A stretch of 64,000 nt of DNA. Origin: Acanthochlamys bracteata (lineage: Eukaryota > Streptophyta > Magnoliopsida > Pandanales > Velloziaceae). Positions 26,701-38,359 of this stretch are shown here, one piece after another (the stretch's first letter is position 1; the number at the start of each line of letters is the position of its first letter). Below the pieces are notes generated by a model. It saw only the letters and a program-made list of their open reading frames with translations, had not been told where the DNA came from and did not search any database. A program made the translations under genes and the position numbers. The stretch lies in NCBI GenBank assembly GCA_019914995.1, contig CM034136.1, positions 6,091,270 to 6,155,269 on the forward strand, read 5' to 3'.

Positions 26701-29700
26701 TACATATGTATGGAAGTAAGTCTGTGATATATCGAAATAATGGGAAGACTTCAGTACTAAGGGTGGATCTTCTTTTGAAGCTTTGTGCTATTCCTTTCAG
26801 AGCAATCACAAGCATCCAAGTGTCATTATGCTATCTGAGAATAAGAATTTATTTTAACTCTAATCTGGCACTGCCAGAGAATAAGATCATACTGCAAGTG
26901 GTGTATGTAAAGAAAAAGTGATTGGAGCATATACCTTGACAGTGATGGTTAATCAATAAGTTGTATGGGAAGTTGATAAGCTTCAAGTTTTCACTTCCTT
27001 GGAGAGTTTTGAGAAGGTATATCATTTTTCTAAAACTTCCTGAAAGCTTGTAATTTTGAGGAACGTTCTGAACCTCTTTCTTGAATATTCAATGTTAGGC
27101 ACATAGCCACACGAGCACATAGTTTATGGAGCTCATCGTTCAACTTCTCCTAGAATCTAATAATGAAGTTTTGTATATTGAAAGCTGTTACGATTTTGGA
27201 TGATGTTATCTTGAGTTTAGCTCTTCATAGTTTTTTTAGGATGGAAGTATATCTAAGCATAACATCAGTATATAGCTCCATAGCTGGCCCTTTAGCAACT
27301 CTGATGCTTAATGCAGCTGCAAAATAAGGGGGTGCTTACTATACCGAAGGAAGCAAGGACCAGAGAGGAGCTGCAGAAGTCTCCAATAGCTGGCATGTGG
27401 CATGAATTGACTCGAAAACTTCAAGCCGAAAGTTTATGTGTGAAACCAGCTCGCGATGGATGTTCAACTGGAGTTGCCAGATTGCGGTATGTTGGTTGTT
27501 TCCTGCCTTTTCATATATAATAATGTGTTTGAGGAGGTTAACCATATTTAGCAAAAGGAGTTCTTCATGCCACAATAAAGCAAATATACCAAATTTGTTG
27601 TCATTGAACTAAGTCATTATACTGTTCTATTTGTTGTGGACTCAGTTACTCATTTTTGTCTTCGCAGATCCAAGGAAGATCTGAATGTCTACATCAATGC
27701 TTTAAGAAATCATCTCTCAAGAATACCAGCTAACAGTCTGTCAAAGGTTTGCTTTACAACCCAATCGCTATACTAATATCTTCCCCTTTCCCTTCCTTCT
27801 TTTTCTAAGCTTAACTGCACTGGAGAAAAACAAACTGGAAAGATATAGTAAAGTATGAAGACAAATTTCATTCTGCTTAGTCTAAGTCTGGGCACATTAG
27901 GCAATCAGCATAAGTTTGATGTTAGGATCCGAAAGTCAGCGATTGGATAAGGTACTTTTTTTCTGGAGAAATCATGTGTCCTGCAAAACATTGGGGAAGA
28001 ACTCAATGGTTAACAATTATATGCTACTTCCACCAATTTGCATGATATTAATTGGTCAGAAGCACATTTAGTGTAGTGCAGTATCCGGTTATGTCTTTTT
28101 TGTTGCTGTTGTTGTTTATCAGGACTGTGGGGTGATTGAGATGTGATATCTGAGATATCTTTTCTTGTGATATATCCTGGATATAAGTTAGAGGCATGTC
28201 TAGTGATATGTGAAATATGATATATCTTTTCTTGTTCCTGTTTTTATCAGGCACATGGCGTGATTGAGATGCCAGTCCCTCCAGCACGGTCTTTGATATT
28301 TGAACCTTTCATTGAGACTGATGAAATAGTTGTTTCATCCAAATCAGGAATCAATAGTGCCTGGTGTCTTCAGTGGGAAGGAAAGAGCGACTGGGTTGAA
28401 GTCACAGTTGGAGTCATGGGAAAACATGGTGAAATGCATTCTCTGAGTCCTAGTATTACCGTTAAAGAGGCTGGTGACATTCTGTCACTTGAAGAGAAAT
28501 TTCAAGGTCCACTCTTCTACAACTTGTGCAGATAGTTTAGTGTGTTTATGTTGTCTTCCCTGTTTTTATTTCCCTTTATATAGCATCTCCTATCCTAGTG
28601 TTTAGAGAATGATATGGATACTCATGACCCAGGACCATTAACATTGGACTTGGCTAAAAGCAAAGACTAAAAGGATAAATGAACAGCCATGCTAAATCCT
28701 TTTGCTTTTGGACTGCACTGCAATTTAGCCTTGTAGAAATCTTACTCAATGCTACATTATTGTTAAAATCTAGCCAGAAAGTTGACTTTGAAACTCAAAA
28801 GTGGTCTGGGGATTGAGCAAGTGGGATTATTAGAGAATCATTTCCCACAATTCTTTCTTCTCATTGCTCAAAAGTGAAATGAGAATGAGAATGATAAGAG
28901 AATGTATTAAGGGCTAAAGGTTTTTTGGGGATTAGTAGCATGGAATGTATGAATGGTTGTGGTTCAATAATTATTCTCAAGATTTAGTCCTCCAAGGATT
29001 TAAATATTTTCTATATCACAAGATTAAATTTGTAAGTCTAGTTGAAACAACTAGAAAAATACTAGAAAGATAATTTTAATTTCTAGAATGTAATGCAATG
29101 TCAGCTACAATGCATTAGCTGACCCCATTTAGTGGAATGAGGCTTACTTCTTCTTGTTCTTGTTCTTGTTGTTGTAATGCAACGTCATCTACTAGGCTAT
29201 GCTTATGATGTGCTGTTTCCTAAAGCTAGAACTTAATATGGCAGGCGGTACTGGCATTAATCTGACCCCTCCTCCAACACCTATCATAAGGTTTGCCTTG
29301 AAACTCCTTGGTGCTACAGAATTATAAAATTCCGAATGTAGTCAAACTATTAAATTCACAAAATGTTTTCTGCTTGTGTGAAATGTGTGAACCTTATATA
29401 GATGATAATGTCTTCCAAATTTCAAATAGAAAATATATACACACATGGTTATGCTCTTGCAGACATTTGCACATATTAATGGAGATCTCCAGTGCGTGAA
29501 AGAATGCAATATTCTTCCAGGATCTTGACAAGACATACAATTTAGTCAATTAGAGTACTGTCCTTGTTCTAATGCTTTATGTAAACAAAAAGTTTGAAAA
29601 CTGGAGCAAGGTTATAATAGTTTCCTCTTTGGCTTGAGAAAGCTGATTCTTTGATTCATTCTTTCTGGCATTTTTTCCAGTGACGAGGCCTTGCAGAAAT

Positions 29701-30338
29701 TCAAAGCACGAATTGAGCTGATAGCAAATGATCTTGGGTTGGAAGGGTTTTCACGGATTGATGCATTCGTGAATGTCCATAGTGGTGAGGTAGTATGAGT
29801 GATTTCTTTGGAGTTCCTATGCATTTGTTCCAGTTGCCTTGCATGTTAAAGTAGCATGCTTGTATTGATTACTTTTACTTTGTGAACTATTTAATTGCCA
29901 GAAACATGTATAAATATCATACCAAATGGGTTATCATTTGTCTGAGGTGTTATATAATGCAGTAGCTTTGCCTTTTCCTCCCCAGTAATCTTCTAATGTT
30001 ACCCAAGCACTAGCATCACAGCCAAAAAGATCTCCTTGTAACTTCTGCTTTTCATATGTTTTTGATATGTTCAGGTTTTGGTTATTGAAGTAAACACTGT
30101 ACCTGGAATGACTCCTTCAACTGTACTGATACATCAGGTATGTGGAAGCTTTAGCTATGCCCTTGCAGTTCTCATGATTGGCCAGTTACACAAGTTGTTA
30201 AATTAAAACTAATGTCATCAAATTCGTTAAATTAAAACTAATGTCTTCAAATTCCAGGCACTTGCTGAACAACCACCTATTTATCCACAACAATTCTTCA
30301 GAAAACTTTTGGATTTGGCTTTACAAAGATCGAAGTAG
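20740..30338 (+). CDS. D-alanine-D-alanine ligase family protein, fused tandem form
   Basis: Twenty-four exons join in frame to 946 residues: 20740-21045, 21145-21216, 21313-21356, 21450-21561, 21662-21733, 21935-21997, 22676-22753, 22838-22930, 23017-23136, 23301-23384, 23886-24101, 24207-24254, 24770-25027, 25134-25225, 25434-25678, 26288-26356, 26460-26524, 27317-27486, 27668-27746, 28251-28506, 29245-29290, 29681-29789, 30075-30137, 30258-30338. Bacterial Ddl joins two D-alanines for peptidoglycan; plant homologues are two Ddl units in tandem. The first 65 or so residues look like a plastid transit peptide. Half 1 has GGPSPERGISLNSA, HGCFGEDGGIQ, VKPARGGSSIGVAVA and ARIDGWYL. Half 2 has GGETSERQVSLMSG, HGGIGEDGTLQ, VKPARDGCSTGVARL, SRIDAFV and the metal-binding EVNTVPGMTPST. 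The same motif in half 1 is degenerate (DINLISGMEQTS). An in-frame ATG at 20641 lies before the TATA box and was rejected as start. Confidence 0.9.
23239..23292. repeat. Perfect 27-base tandem duplication beside a splice acceptor
   Basis: Two identical copies (23239-23265 and 23266-23292), each starting 'tatggatatttaagaatact' and ending 'ctcctct', lie directly before the acceptor of ligase exon 10 (23301). The pyrimidine tract is therefore present twice. Confidence 0.9.
25319..25413. repeat. Tandem duplication of about 47 bases in a ligase intron
   Basis: Copy 1 (25319-25365) and copy 2 (25366-25413) both run from 'ccaatttgactgtt' to 'gtatatgaaaaaagta', with a few substitutions and one extra base in the second. 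They lie 20 bases before the acceptor of exon 15 (25434). Confidence 0.85.
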
Positions 30339-30444
30339 GCTGCAGGTTGTAAAACCAGATTTCAATCTCCTGTAGCGCTATCGCGTGCTTTGTAGGACAT
30401 CATGATGTGCAGAACCGGGAACTGTGATGCCTGTGTGAACTAAG

Positions 30445-30600
30445 ATAGCGTTTGACTGAGCATTTTAACTTATCATTTCATATTTTTTAGTATATATTTT
30501 ATAATTATTTAAAGAATTTATTTAAAAAATTTGAAGTAATAAAATTCTTTTAAAAAATTTAAAAAAATAGAGCTTACTTTAAAAAAAATAAACTCTCCTA
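30445..30600. repeat. AT-rich repeat, 'gtttga-tgagcatttta' family, copy 1
   Basis: Begins 'gcgtttgactgagcatttta' and continues into 'tatatattttataattattt'. The same opening and order recur at 37440-37570, so this is a dispersed family. It overlaps or closely follows the 3' end of the ligase transcript. The right boundary is uncertain. Confidence 0.45.
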
Positions 30601-33159
30601 CAAATACATGGGTAGGTTGGTTCAAGACGTGCGACGAATTTCGTACGAATATTCTGATGTTGCGTAATTATCTTATGCTTTAGATGTGTATCCCTATCGA
30701 ATGGCGTACCTAGAAAATGGTGCAAATGTTATTGTTCGTACATATACGTGAGAACTAATGCTATTCGTTTCGTATATTTACCATTTTGAAGATTTTTTGT
30801 GTTTATTTTTTACTAAAGTTTTTATTTTTTGAAGTCCTTTTTTAAATTTTAATTTTTACAATCATAGTTAAAGTTGAAAACTGTATTTTTAAACTTATTT
30901 TTAATAAGAAATAAATCTAATAATTAAACTCATTTTCAATAACTATTTTTTTAAGTAATTTTTTTTGTAATTTATTTTCAAGCAAAATAAACAAGTCCAT
31001 AACTAGCGTTTGGAGGAGCTTAACGTTAATAAAACTCATTTTAAAGGATGCCTTTTGTATAAGCAATTACGTAAGAGGTCCAATATTGCAGAGAACTATT
31101 GTCAAGACAACAATATTGCGCTGCTTAGTACTTACAGCTCCATTCGTTAATAATAAAAAATTATTTTAAAATTTGCTTTAAATATACTAAATTTTACTTT
31201 TTTATAAATTCAAATTCAACTATTTTACATATTTTAATTATTATTTTAAATTTTATTTACATCAAAATTGTATTTTTATTAAATTTAATTTTACGAAGTT
31301 CAATTATGTATATTTAAAATAAGCTTTATTTGGTCTGACCGGGTCTGTAGTTTGGCGATAAACTACACCTTTATGGTCGTGGGTGGGACCACCCTCTTTG
31401 GCTGACCAGTGATCTTTTAAGTTCTAATAGAATAACTAAACAAAGACCATTACCGTGGTCAAATGGCTGCTAATGAACTCAAACTCTTCTCGATAAAATT
31501 TTCCTTACCATTTTTTAGTTTAATAGAACCAAAAAAATCTTGCGTTTGTAACTTTTCGGTGAAACTCTTCATCGCTTGCTCATTTCTTGTTGGTCATTTC
31601 TATAGCACGCTTGCCCGCTTTGTGCTGCTGGCTTTAAATCTTGATAGGTTCTTCTTTCGAGATTTTGTAAAGAATCAGAAATAATAGATCATAAAATTGT
31701 AAATTGATGAACGCTGAAGCTAGCTACTGTTCTGATTTCTAGCTTTTGGGAAGCCTCTCGTTTGCTTCTTCTTTCGAAGCTGTAATTAACCTCCAAGCAG
31801 CAAGGTCGGTTACTTTTTTTATTTAAAATCATCTTTGAATGCTTTCAGAAGTAGTAAGTTCTTCCGGTGGGTTTCATATTGTTGGTTAGTTTGCCGTACA
31901 CAATAACCGATAACTTGTTTTGCTAAAGCTTGGAATGAGATCTATCAAAAGTTTGAAGGTAAATCGTCAAATACAAGTTAAATTCGAGCAAATTAGGAAG
32001 CACTTCCACGAAAGATATCACTCTAAGTTTGTTATTCTGGATTCAGTCAATTTTGGCTTCTGGTTACCGTCTGCGCTATCAGTGAAGCAAAATGAAGATT
32101 TGGAATTTGAAAGAAGGAAAGCTATAGTTTGTAAGGAGATTTTAGTTACAGTTTTTTATATGGAGACGGATGAGGGAGAAGGCTAGACAAATTACTTGCA
32201 AATGTTACTGAAGTTGGCTTAGAATGGTGATTTTTGTTAGATTACTTAAGTTGCATACTTGCTATTGCATGACATTTACCCAAACATATGAAGCACATCT
32301 CTCACGTAACTCAAACTGACAACTTATGTTTCCAAAATATTGCTGGATTACCAAAGCCAATTCCATCCTTCATCGGGTTGGGTTGTGCATTCAAGTAATT
32401 AAAGGATAAACAGTGCATGAAATTTTGGAAGGTTCGTGTTTTCTACTTTGCAATAGAATTTAATTCAAATATTACTTGCGTGATGATTTGCCAGTGATTC
32501 TTTGCATGGCATAAATTCATACAAGTATTAACAGCATAAAAGAATCTGAAAAGCATACAAATTTTTGTTTGCAGCGCCCTGAGCCTTTCTTTAGCTCAAG
32601 AAGTAAGAACAAGCGAACTACTACGACATAGAAGATGATAGCTTCTATAGAAGCAGTGTTAATGGCGATCAAGAACAAGAAGCAGGGCAGCAACAGAGAT
32701 CGTTGCAGTTGAGTTGCAGGCATTCGTCCCTTGCAAATGTACCGATCCAACGTGAATGAAAGCCTTTCTCAAATATTATTTCTTTGGGTCTTGAAAGTCC
32801 ATATGGAGTTATCTTTATGGCTCTACAAGGATTCTATTTTTTTTTAAACAAAAACTTTACAATTTCCTTTCTTTTTGGGTTGGAGAATGGAATTTTGTTC
32901 TTTTGGTTTGACGAATATGGAATATAAAGAATTGAGTCTACGGAATAAGTGCAGAAAATTGGAAAGTTGAGTATTGTTTTATAGAACAAGTGACAAGTGA
33001 ATTGGTGTCGTTTGATAGGCTATGATATGTTACATATTCTTGTTGGATTTGCTTTATTTTTAACAGGGAATATGTTGCAAAATGGGGATGTTCTTATTCT
33101 TCAGTCGTGTTCCAATGATGACTTCATACAACAGAAAGAAAACGCTTTTGTGAGATTGA

Positions 33160-33420
33160 GGGGGTGTTTGGAAGTACTTTTAAAATATTTTTCTTTAATA
33201 GAAAATATTTTTTAAAAAAAATAAGTTTTATTTTGATTATATAAAAATAATAATAATAAGTAATAAAAATTTTATTATTTAAAATTTTTCTTTATTTTTT
33301 ATATTTATAAAATAATTTTTTTAAATATCTATAAAATATGTATTGAAAAACGTAAATTTAAAAGTTAAAAAATTATTTTTTAAAATAAAATAGCAAATGC
33401 TATAAAGAGATATAATATTA
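33160..33420. repeat. AT-rich repeat with 'gtgtttggaagt' end
   Basis: Opens 'gggtgtttggaagtactttt' and continues in almost pure AT. The same terminal motif recurs near 39116, 56408 and, reversed, 41657. No target duplication is readable and the right end is approximate. Confidence 0.4.
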
Positions 33421-36400
33421 TTTTTATATGTCGGAAAATTCAAATTCAAAGACTTAAACTAATATGAAACTTTCTATCACATTATTTTTTTCTCATTTTA
33501 TTTTTATTTAAAATGGGACTCATTTATTCATTTTTTGAAACCAACTAAAATAGTTCGATCACTTTGCGTCAACATAAGGCTCTCAGTGACTAAATCAGAG
33601 CTTGATTATCATCTCTAGATATACAATAACTTTGTCTCTTCAGAAAAAATTCTTTCTAAGAATTATTAAAAGTTTGCTAACTTTCCATATACGCATGCAT
33701 CTAAAATAACTTTTTAACTTTGATTTAAGTCTACTCCACTAATTCAGTGGAAATCCCTTTTCTGATCACTACCTTTAATTACCTGAAGTTTTCTTCTTAT
33801 CCAACTGATTCTATCTACCTAGCTACAGAAATCTTTGCCTTTTTAATGCATGATAGCCTTTTTAAACCAACTTCGAGTATGATTCCGGGCCATTTACAGC
33901 TTGGCAACACATCAGCTGAAGTACCTTGTCAAGGTTTCTGTTGTGCCTTAAAGATCAGGAATTAAGTTTCAAGGTTGATCATGCATGATGATATCTGTCA
34001 GAAAACTATTTTGCAAAAATTAAAGAACTTGGTTCGGCATCTGTTGGCATATCTTTAATTTCCTTTCGAATTTGCATATATCCAAAGGTGTTTTTGTAGT
34101 AGAATTTCCATGAATATATACCAGATTCCTTGATTATCCGATACGAAGAGTATCAGTATCAGGATCAACAACTTTGTGATTGAAATATTTTGGAGCCACT
34201 TGGAATGGGAACCAAGTGGAATTCAGAAAAACATAGAAAGCGTTGCAACCAGAGTGGGATTTGCTAAGATGTCCACCAGTCCACTGCTAGCAAAATTTTC
34301 CATTAATGGAACTTTTAGCTAATGCAGGCACGACTTGATCTGAGACGAAATCTTCGTGTTCTCCACTTGCTTTTTTTTCTTCCTTTTAGTATGATTACAT
34401 TCTTATTTATCGTCTACTAATTGGATCATTGTGCTTTTAATTAGCTTTGATTCCAATTAATCTTCTCATATCACGTTCAATAACAACTGATTATCACTTG
34501 TACACCTTAAATTAGAAGCTTTTAAATAACAACCGTGCATTTAAATTAAATACATGCAGTTGATATATAGCAACAGATTCTATTTTGCACAACGAGCAAG
34601 TAGTATATCTATACATTAATTCATTCACTTGTGTAGCTTTATTTTTCTTGCTCTATTATTTGAGTGCATTTTGAAGTTCTTGCTAAGCTGTTAGTCCCTA
34701 CATCATTGGAGAATATATATGATAAGTTAAATTATTCCTTTATGTTTTAATACAATCCAAATACTAACAACCATTATTTCTTAGTACCTTGCTTCGTCAA
34801 CACGGATTAATTCCTATAATACATTGCCCATAATTTGGACCCCAAAAAAATAAATAAATAAATAAGAACAGCTGATTACAACAATTAATGTATTGTATAA
34901 GATTATAATTTAATAAGTTTGTTTTTATAAGGTTAAATCACTGTTTTGCCGCAAAATTTGCTTTAAAAATTTTTTTAGTATTGATTCTAATACATTGAAA
35001 TTTTATTGAAAAGGAATTCTAAAGTAAAAACAAATTCGGAGTAGAATTTTTCTGAAATAAAAAATATTTTTATTTTTTTTAAAAAATAAAATTTTTTTAC
35101 TTTTAAAAAATAATAAAAATATTTTATTACGTAGAATTTTTTTATATTTTTCAAATTTTTAAATAAAATTTTTAAATATTTACAAAATTTGTATACTTGT
35201 TTTTAAATAAAAAAGTTAATGAAGATAAGATAAAAAAAATCTAAAGATATCGACGTGTTGAGAAATAGATGAATCCTACAAGAAAACTCTGCTTAATTCA
35301 AAACGCGAAGATGCTTGATACAAAAAGCATCAATTTCCTTCGACGCAGATAGATTATTCAACATATGTTAGCATTTACCTATTGTTTGTTGCTATTATAA
35401 TATAATTGTTGACATTTTTTAGACTTTATTAATTTTAAATCTTACAATTAACAATAGCGACAAGAGAATATATAGAAAACATGTCATCTTCATCGTTCAT
35501 ATTGTCCTATTCTGGAGTTTTTTTTTGGGAGCGTTGGAGTGTTTAAATAAAAGCTTTTGAAAAATAGAAATATCTATATTTAAGTTTTCCAAAGATGATT
35601 TTATTTTACATTAGAAAAATAAATAATGCCAAACGTTCACGCTAATTGTCTTTTAATTTATAGTGGCTCTTATTGCTTTTATCATCAGAGTTAGAGGCCA
35701 TTCGGCGACGCTTATTTGAAAAGTTTATTATCATTTTTTATTTTATATTTTAAATAATTTTTTTGTAGTATATTACAGAATTTATTTAATTTAAAATATA
35801 AAAAAAGTTTATTTGATAAATTTTTTATTTTTATTTTTTTTAATATCAAAATAATAAAATTCATTTATTGAAATAAAATAAAATATTTTTTTATTTAAAA
35901 AAAAAATTCTATAAAACATTCTCAAACTCCTCCATAACGCTAATATAAATGTTTAATCGTTGTTCAATAAAAAATTTCTTATATTCAGAAGAATAACCGC
36001 ACACTACTTTTAATTCCTATAGATAATCATTTACAGTAATCTTCTTGCTTTAACTCCTAATTTAGATCATTTTTCGTATGATTGTTTTAGATTTTTTAAT
36101 TAAAAAAAATGATGAACAGTGTCACAATACATTCTTTCAAAAATATGACTTTAAAATTGGAAGAGTATAAGAAAATTATAACACACGAAATATTTGTGTA
36201 TAAAATTTTTTTGATCAAGAAATTATTTAAAAAAAAATTTAGAAAAAGATTTACAATTTTAGATATTTCAAACATGACTTAAATCTTAGGCAACAAACAT
36301 TACAATCTATGTAGGGCAATCTGGTTATGTCTGAAATGAAACTTGCTATCTCTTGCATAAAAGATCTAAGAGGAGATATAAAGTTAGGAAAGTGAATCTG

Positions 36401-36506
36401 TTTTCTTCTGGTATGCAAATGAATCTAGTTTGTCATATCTACTTCTTTTCTTTGCAAAGAAATTTCTCATTATCTACTTTGTATGAATAATAATCAACCC
36501 CCTCGA

Positions 36507-37026
36507 TGTGGCAAAAATATAACCTAATTTAAGAATCTGATCTGAAACAGACATATTTAAATCGATTTTAAATTTGATCTTAATCAGATTCAAAATTGAT
36601 CTTAATTAAATACTGTTCAATTTAAATAAACTTAAAAATTAATTTATTTAGTTTGTATAATTATTATATAATATACTATTATTTAGTAATTAAAAAATAT
36701 TTAAAATAAGAATAATAAATTTTAATTTAGTTTATATATGTATCCTTTAACTTATTTATTTTGATAATTTTTTTACTTATTATAGAATCTATCGAAATTA
36801 ATATTTTTTTATATAACATATTTATCTATTTTTATCTATATATTATTAAAATTTTAATTTTTATGATTTTTATTTTATAATTACAAAAAATCTAAATTAA
36901 TTCCATTATTAAATAATTAGATTAAAATTGATAATTTAAATTATATATCAAATTATAATTAAATAATTTTAAAATAATTAATATTGATTGATTTAAACTC
37001 AATTTGTTAATTCATATTGACACCCC
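36507..37026. mobile_element. hAT-like nonautonomous element, copy 1
   Basis: Starts GATGTGGCAA and ends TTGACACCCC. The ends are imperfectly inverted (7 of 11 positions by eye), a pattern common in plant hAT-derived short elements. The inside is very AT-rich, with repeated 'gatctgaa' and 'aattgatctta' motifs. It shares order and motifs with 56648-57175, including 'ttatataatatactattatt' against 'ttatatagtatatattattt', and the closing 'attaattcatattg' type sequence. No coding capacity. Confidence 0.45.
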
Positions 37027-37196
37027 TATCAATCCAAAACTTGGGAACAGAAGACAAACGAACACATCAACCAAAGTGTTGAATAATAAAAACCTATCTC
37101 CCTTAATTCACCCTCCGTTGCCCTCAACACTCACCTGCCTTACTTCCCTCCAACAACATCCACTCCACTGCTATCAAATCCATCGCCCATCAGCGT

Positions 37197-37279
37197 AGCC
37201 TGTGTCCCCTTGATTATGTTTCTATTCTCAAACAAAGAAAATACATTTCAAACCAAGAAAATATCATAGGACACAGGCT
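37197..37279. repeat. 11-base perfect inverted repeat with 61-base loop
   Basis: AGCCTGTGTCC at 37197-37207 is the exact reverse complement of GGACACAGGCT at 37269-37279. The intervening bases do not extend the stem, so a microRNA precursor is unlikely. Confidence 0.5.
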
Positions 37280-37310
37280 CGCCTCCTTCACTCCAAGTCT
37301 CCAACACCCC

Positions 37311-37330
37311 AAAAAAAAAAAAAAAAAAAA
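37311..37330. repeat. A20 homopolymer tract
   Basis: Twenty adenines after 'ccaacacccc'. It could be a simple tract or the tail of an old retroposed sequence. No source transcript is recognisable upstream. Confidence 0.6.
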
Positions 37331-37436
37331 GAGCTAACAGATAATTAAGCACGAAGTTCTTCTCTTTTCTAATAAAGAGAACTCATGTCACACTAATCAC
37401 ACTCATGTGACTTTACCATTCATTAATCATCTTTTA

Positions 37437-37570
37437 GAGTACGTTTGATTGAGCATTTTATCAATATTTTATTTTATATTTTAATATATATTTTATAAAT
37501 ATATCAAAAATTTGTTTAAAAATTTATAAAATATAAAATATAAAAATTTTATTTATAATCAATTATAACC
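37437..37570. repeat. AT-rich repeat, 'gtttga-tgagcatttta' family, copy 2
   Basis: Opens 'acgtttgattgagcatttta' and is closely similar to 30445-30600 in order and composition. It ends in 'tttatttataatcaattataa', just upstream of the WUN1-like promoter. Confidence 0.45.
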
Positions 37571-37668
37571 GCACTATTAGAACTCAAGAGCTTAAAGAGA
37601 TTAAAACGTAAAGGTGGACCCGGTCAACGTTACTAGGCCCCTCAACGGCCCACAAAGCATTCCTTACT

Positions 37669-37683
37669 CTATATATAATATAC
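37669..37683 (+). promoter_or_regulatory. TATA box of the WUN1-like gene
   Basis: A strong TATATAATA sequence (core 37672-37678), followed by a CT-rich leader with no ATG until 37896. Its position predicts a transcript start near 37705, which limits room for an upstream coding exon. Confidence 0.6.
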
Positions 37684-37795
37684 TTCCCAAGCTATTGTCT
37701 TTCCCTTCCTACCAAATCAATCTTATAGTAACCGACCTTTCTTTCTTGGATCTCTCCTGTTTTCTTTCTTCCTTACTTTCTTTAATTAACAGAGG

Positions 37796-38359
37796 ACGAG
37801 AGCCTTAGAGGGCTCGCAGCAGGAGCTGGCGAACTACGGAGAAGTATTTCTGGAGTCGGAGGAGGAGAAGAACAAGTGGGTATTACGAGCACTGTATGAA
37901 GCCTTAAACGCTCGTGACGTGGAGACCGTTCACCGGCTTCTTGCACCGGATATCGAGTGGTGGTTCCATGGCCCGCCGACTAAGCAACACATGATGCAAC
38001 TGCTAACCGGTGCATCTCCGGAAGAAAGTTTCGCCTTCGTTCCGAGATCCATCGAAGCCTTCGGCAACACTGTTCTTGTCGAAGGCACTGGTAGCGCTTC
38101 CTCTGTTTACTGGGTTCATGCTTGGACTGTTACTGATGGGGTAATAACTCAGGTGAGGGAATATTTCAACACTTCTGTTACTGTTACTCGAGTCGGATCT
38201 CAGGTTAACACTACCAACAAGACAAAAACTGCTGCTGCTTCTGCTTCTTCTGTTGCTTCATCGAGCAAGCGATCTGCAGCCCACTGTTTGCCTGTGTGGC
38301 AGAGCAAGTTACCAGATCGCTCCGGGAAATCACTACCTGGACTTGTTCTTGCAATATAG
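37796..38359 (+). CDS. Wound-induced protein 1 (WUN1/SAG20)-like, SnoaL-type fold
   Basis: The reading frame is open from 37790 to the TAG at 38357 but has no ATG before 37991. From 37991 the product is 122 residues (MMQLLTGASPEE onward), close to potato WUN1, which also begins around this point. It keeps the family blocks VYWVHAWTVTDGVITQVREY and the ending LPDRSGKSLPGLVLAI. Upstream in the same frame lie VLRALYEALNARDVETVHRL and LAPDIEWWFHGPPTKQH, which match the N-terminus of longer plant relatives. They would be made only by non-AUG initiation, for example at ACG (37796, about 187 residues) or CTG (37826, 177 residues), or via an upstream exon spliced at the acceptor-like 'ttaattaacag' (37782-37792). 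The family adopts an NTF2/SnoaL-like barrel; transcripts rise on wounding and senescence, and no enzyme activity is established. A Ser/Ala-rich insert precedes the C-terminal block. Confidence 0.75.
   Translation, partial: TRALEGSQQELANYGEVFLESEEEKNKWVLRALYEALNARDVETVHRLLAPDIEWWFHGPPTKQHMMQLLTGASPEESFAFVPRSIEAFGNTVLVEGTGSASSVYWVHAWTVTDGVITQVREYFNTSVTVTRVGSQVNTTNKTKTAAASASSVASSSKRSAAHCLPVWQSKLPDRSGKSLPGLVLAI

Larger units (their letters stand above)
30339..37668. other. 7.3 kb AT-rich, repeat-rich intergenic block
   Basis: No protein family is recognisable on either strand. AT-rich blocks at 30445-30600, 31140-31330, 33160-33420, 34960-35230, 35700-35930, 36500-37026 and 37437-37570 share motifs and look like decayed MITEs. 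The least AT-rich parts (31340-33160 and 33540-34340) hold small open frames, such as 73 codons at 31463-31684, without homology or splice context. They could be noncoding transcripts, but the sequence does not show it. An A20 tract lies at 37311-37330. Confidence 0.5.

Noticed and set aside
31463-31684. 73-codon open frame starting MAANELKLFS
   Set aside because: No family motif, no splice context, and composition like the surrounding noncoding DNA.
32517-32750. 77-codon minus-strand open frame with hydrophobic stretches
   Set aside because: No homology and no start or splice support; the hydrophobic run comes from T-rich composition.
37197-37279. Inverted repeat considered as a microRNA precursor
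   Set aside because: The stem is only 11 base pairs and the 61-base loop does not extend it.
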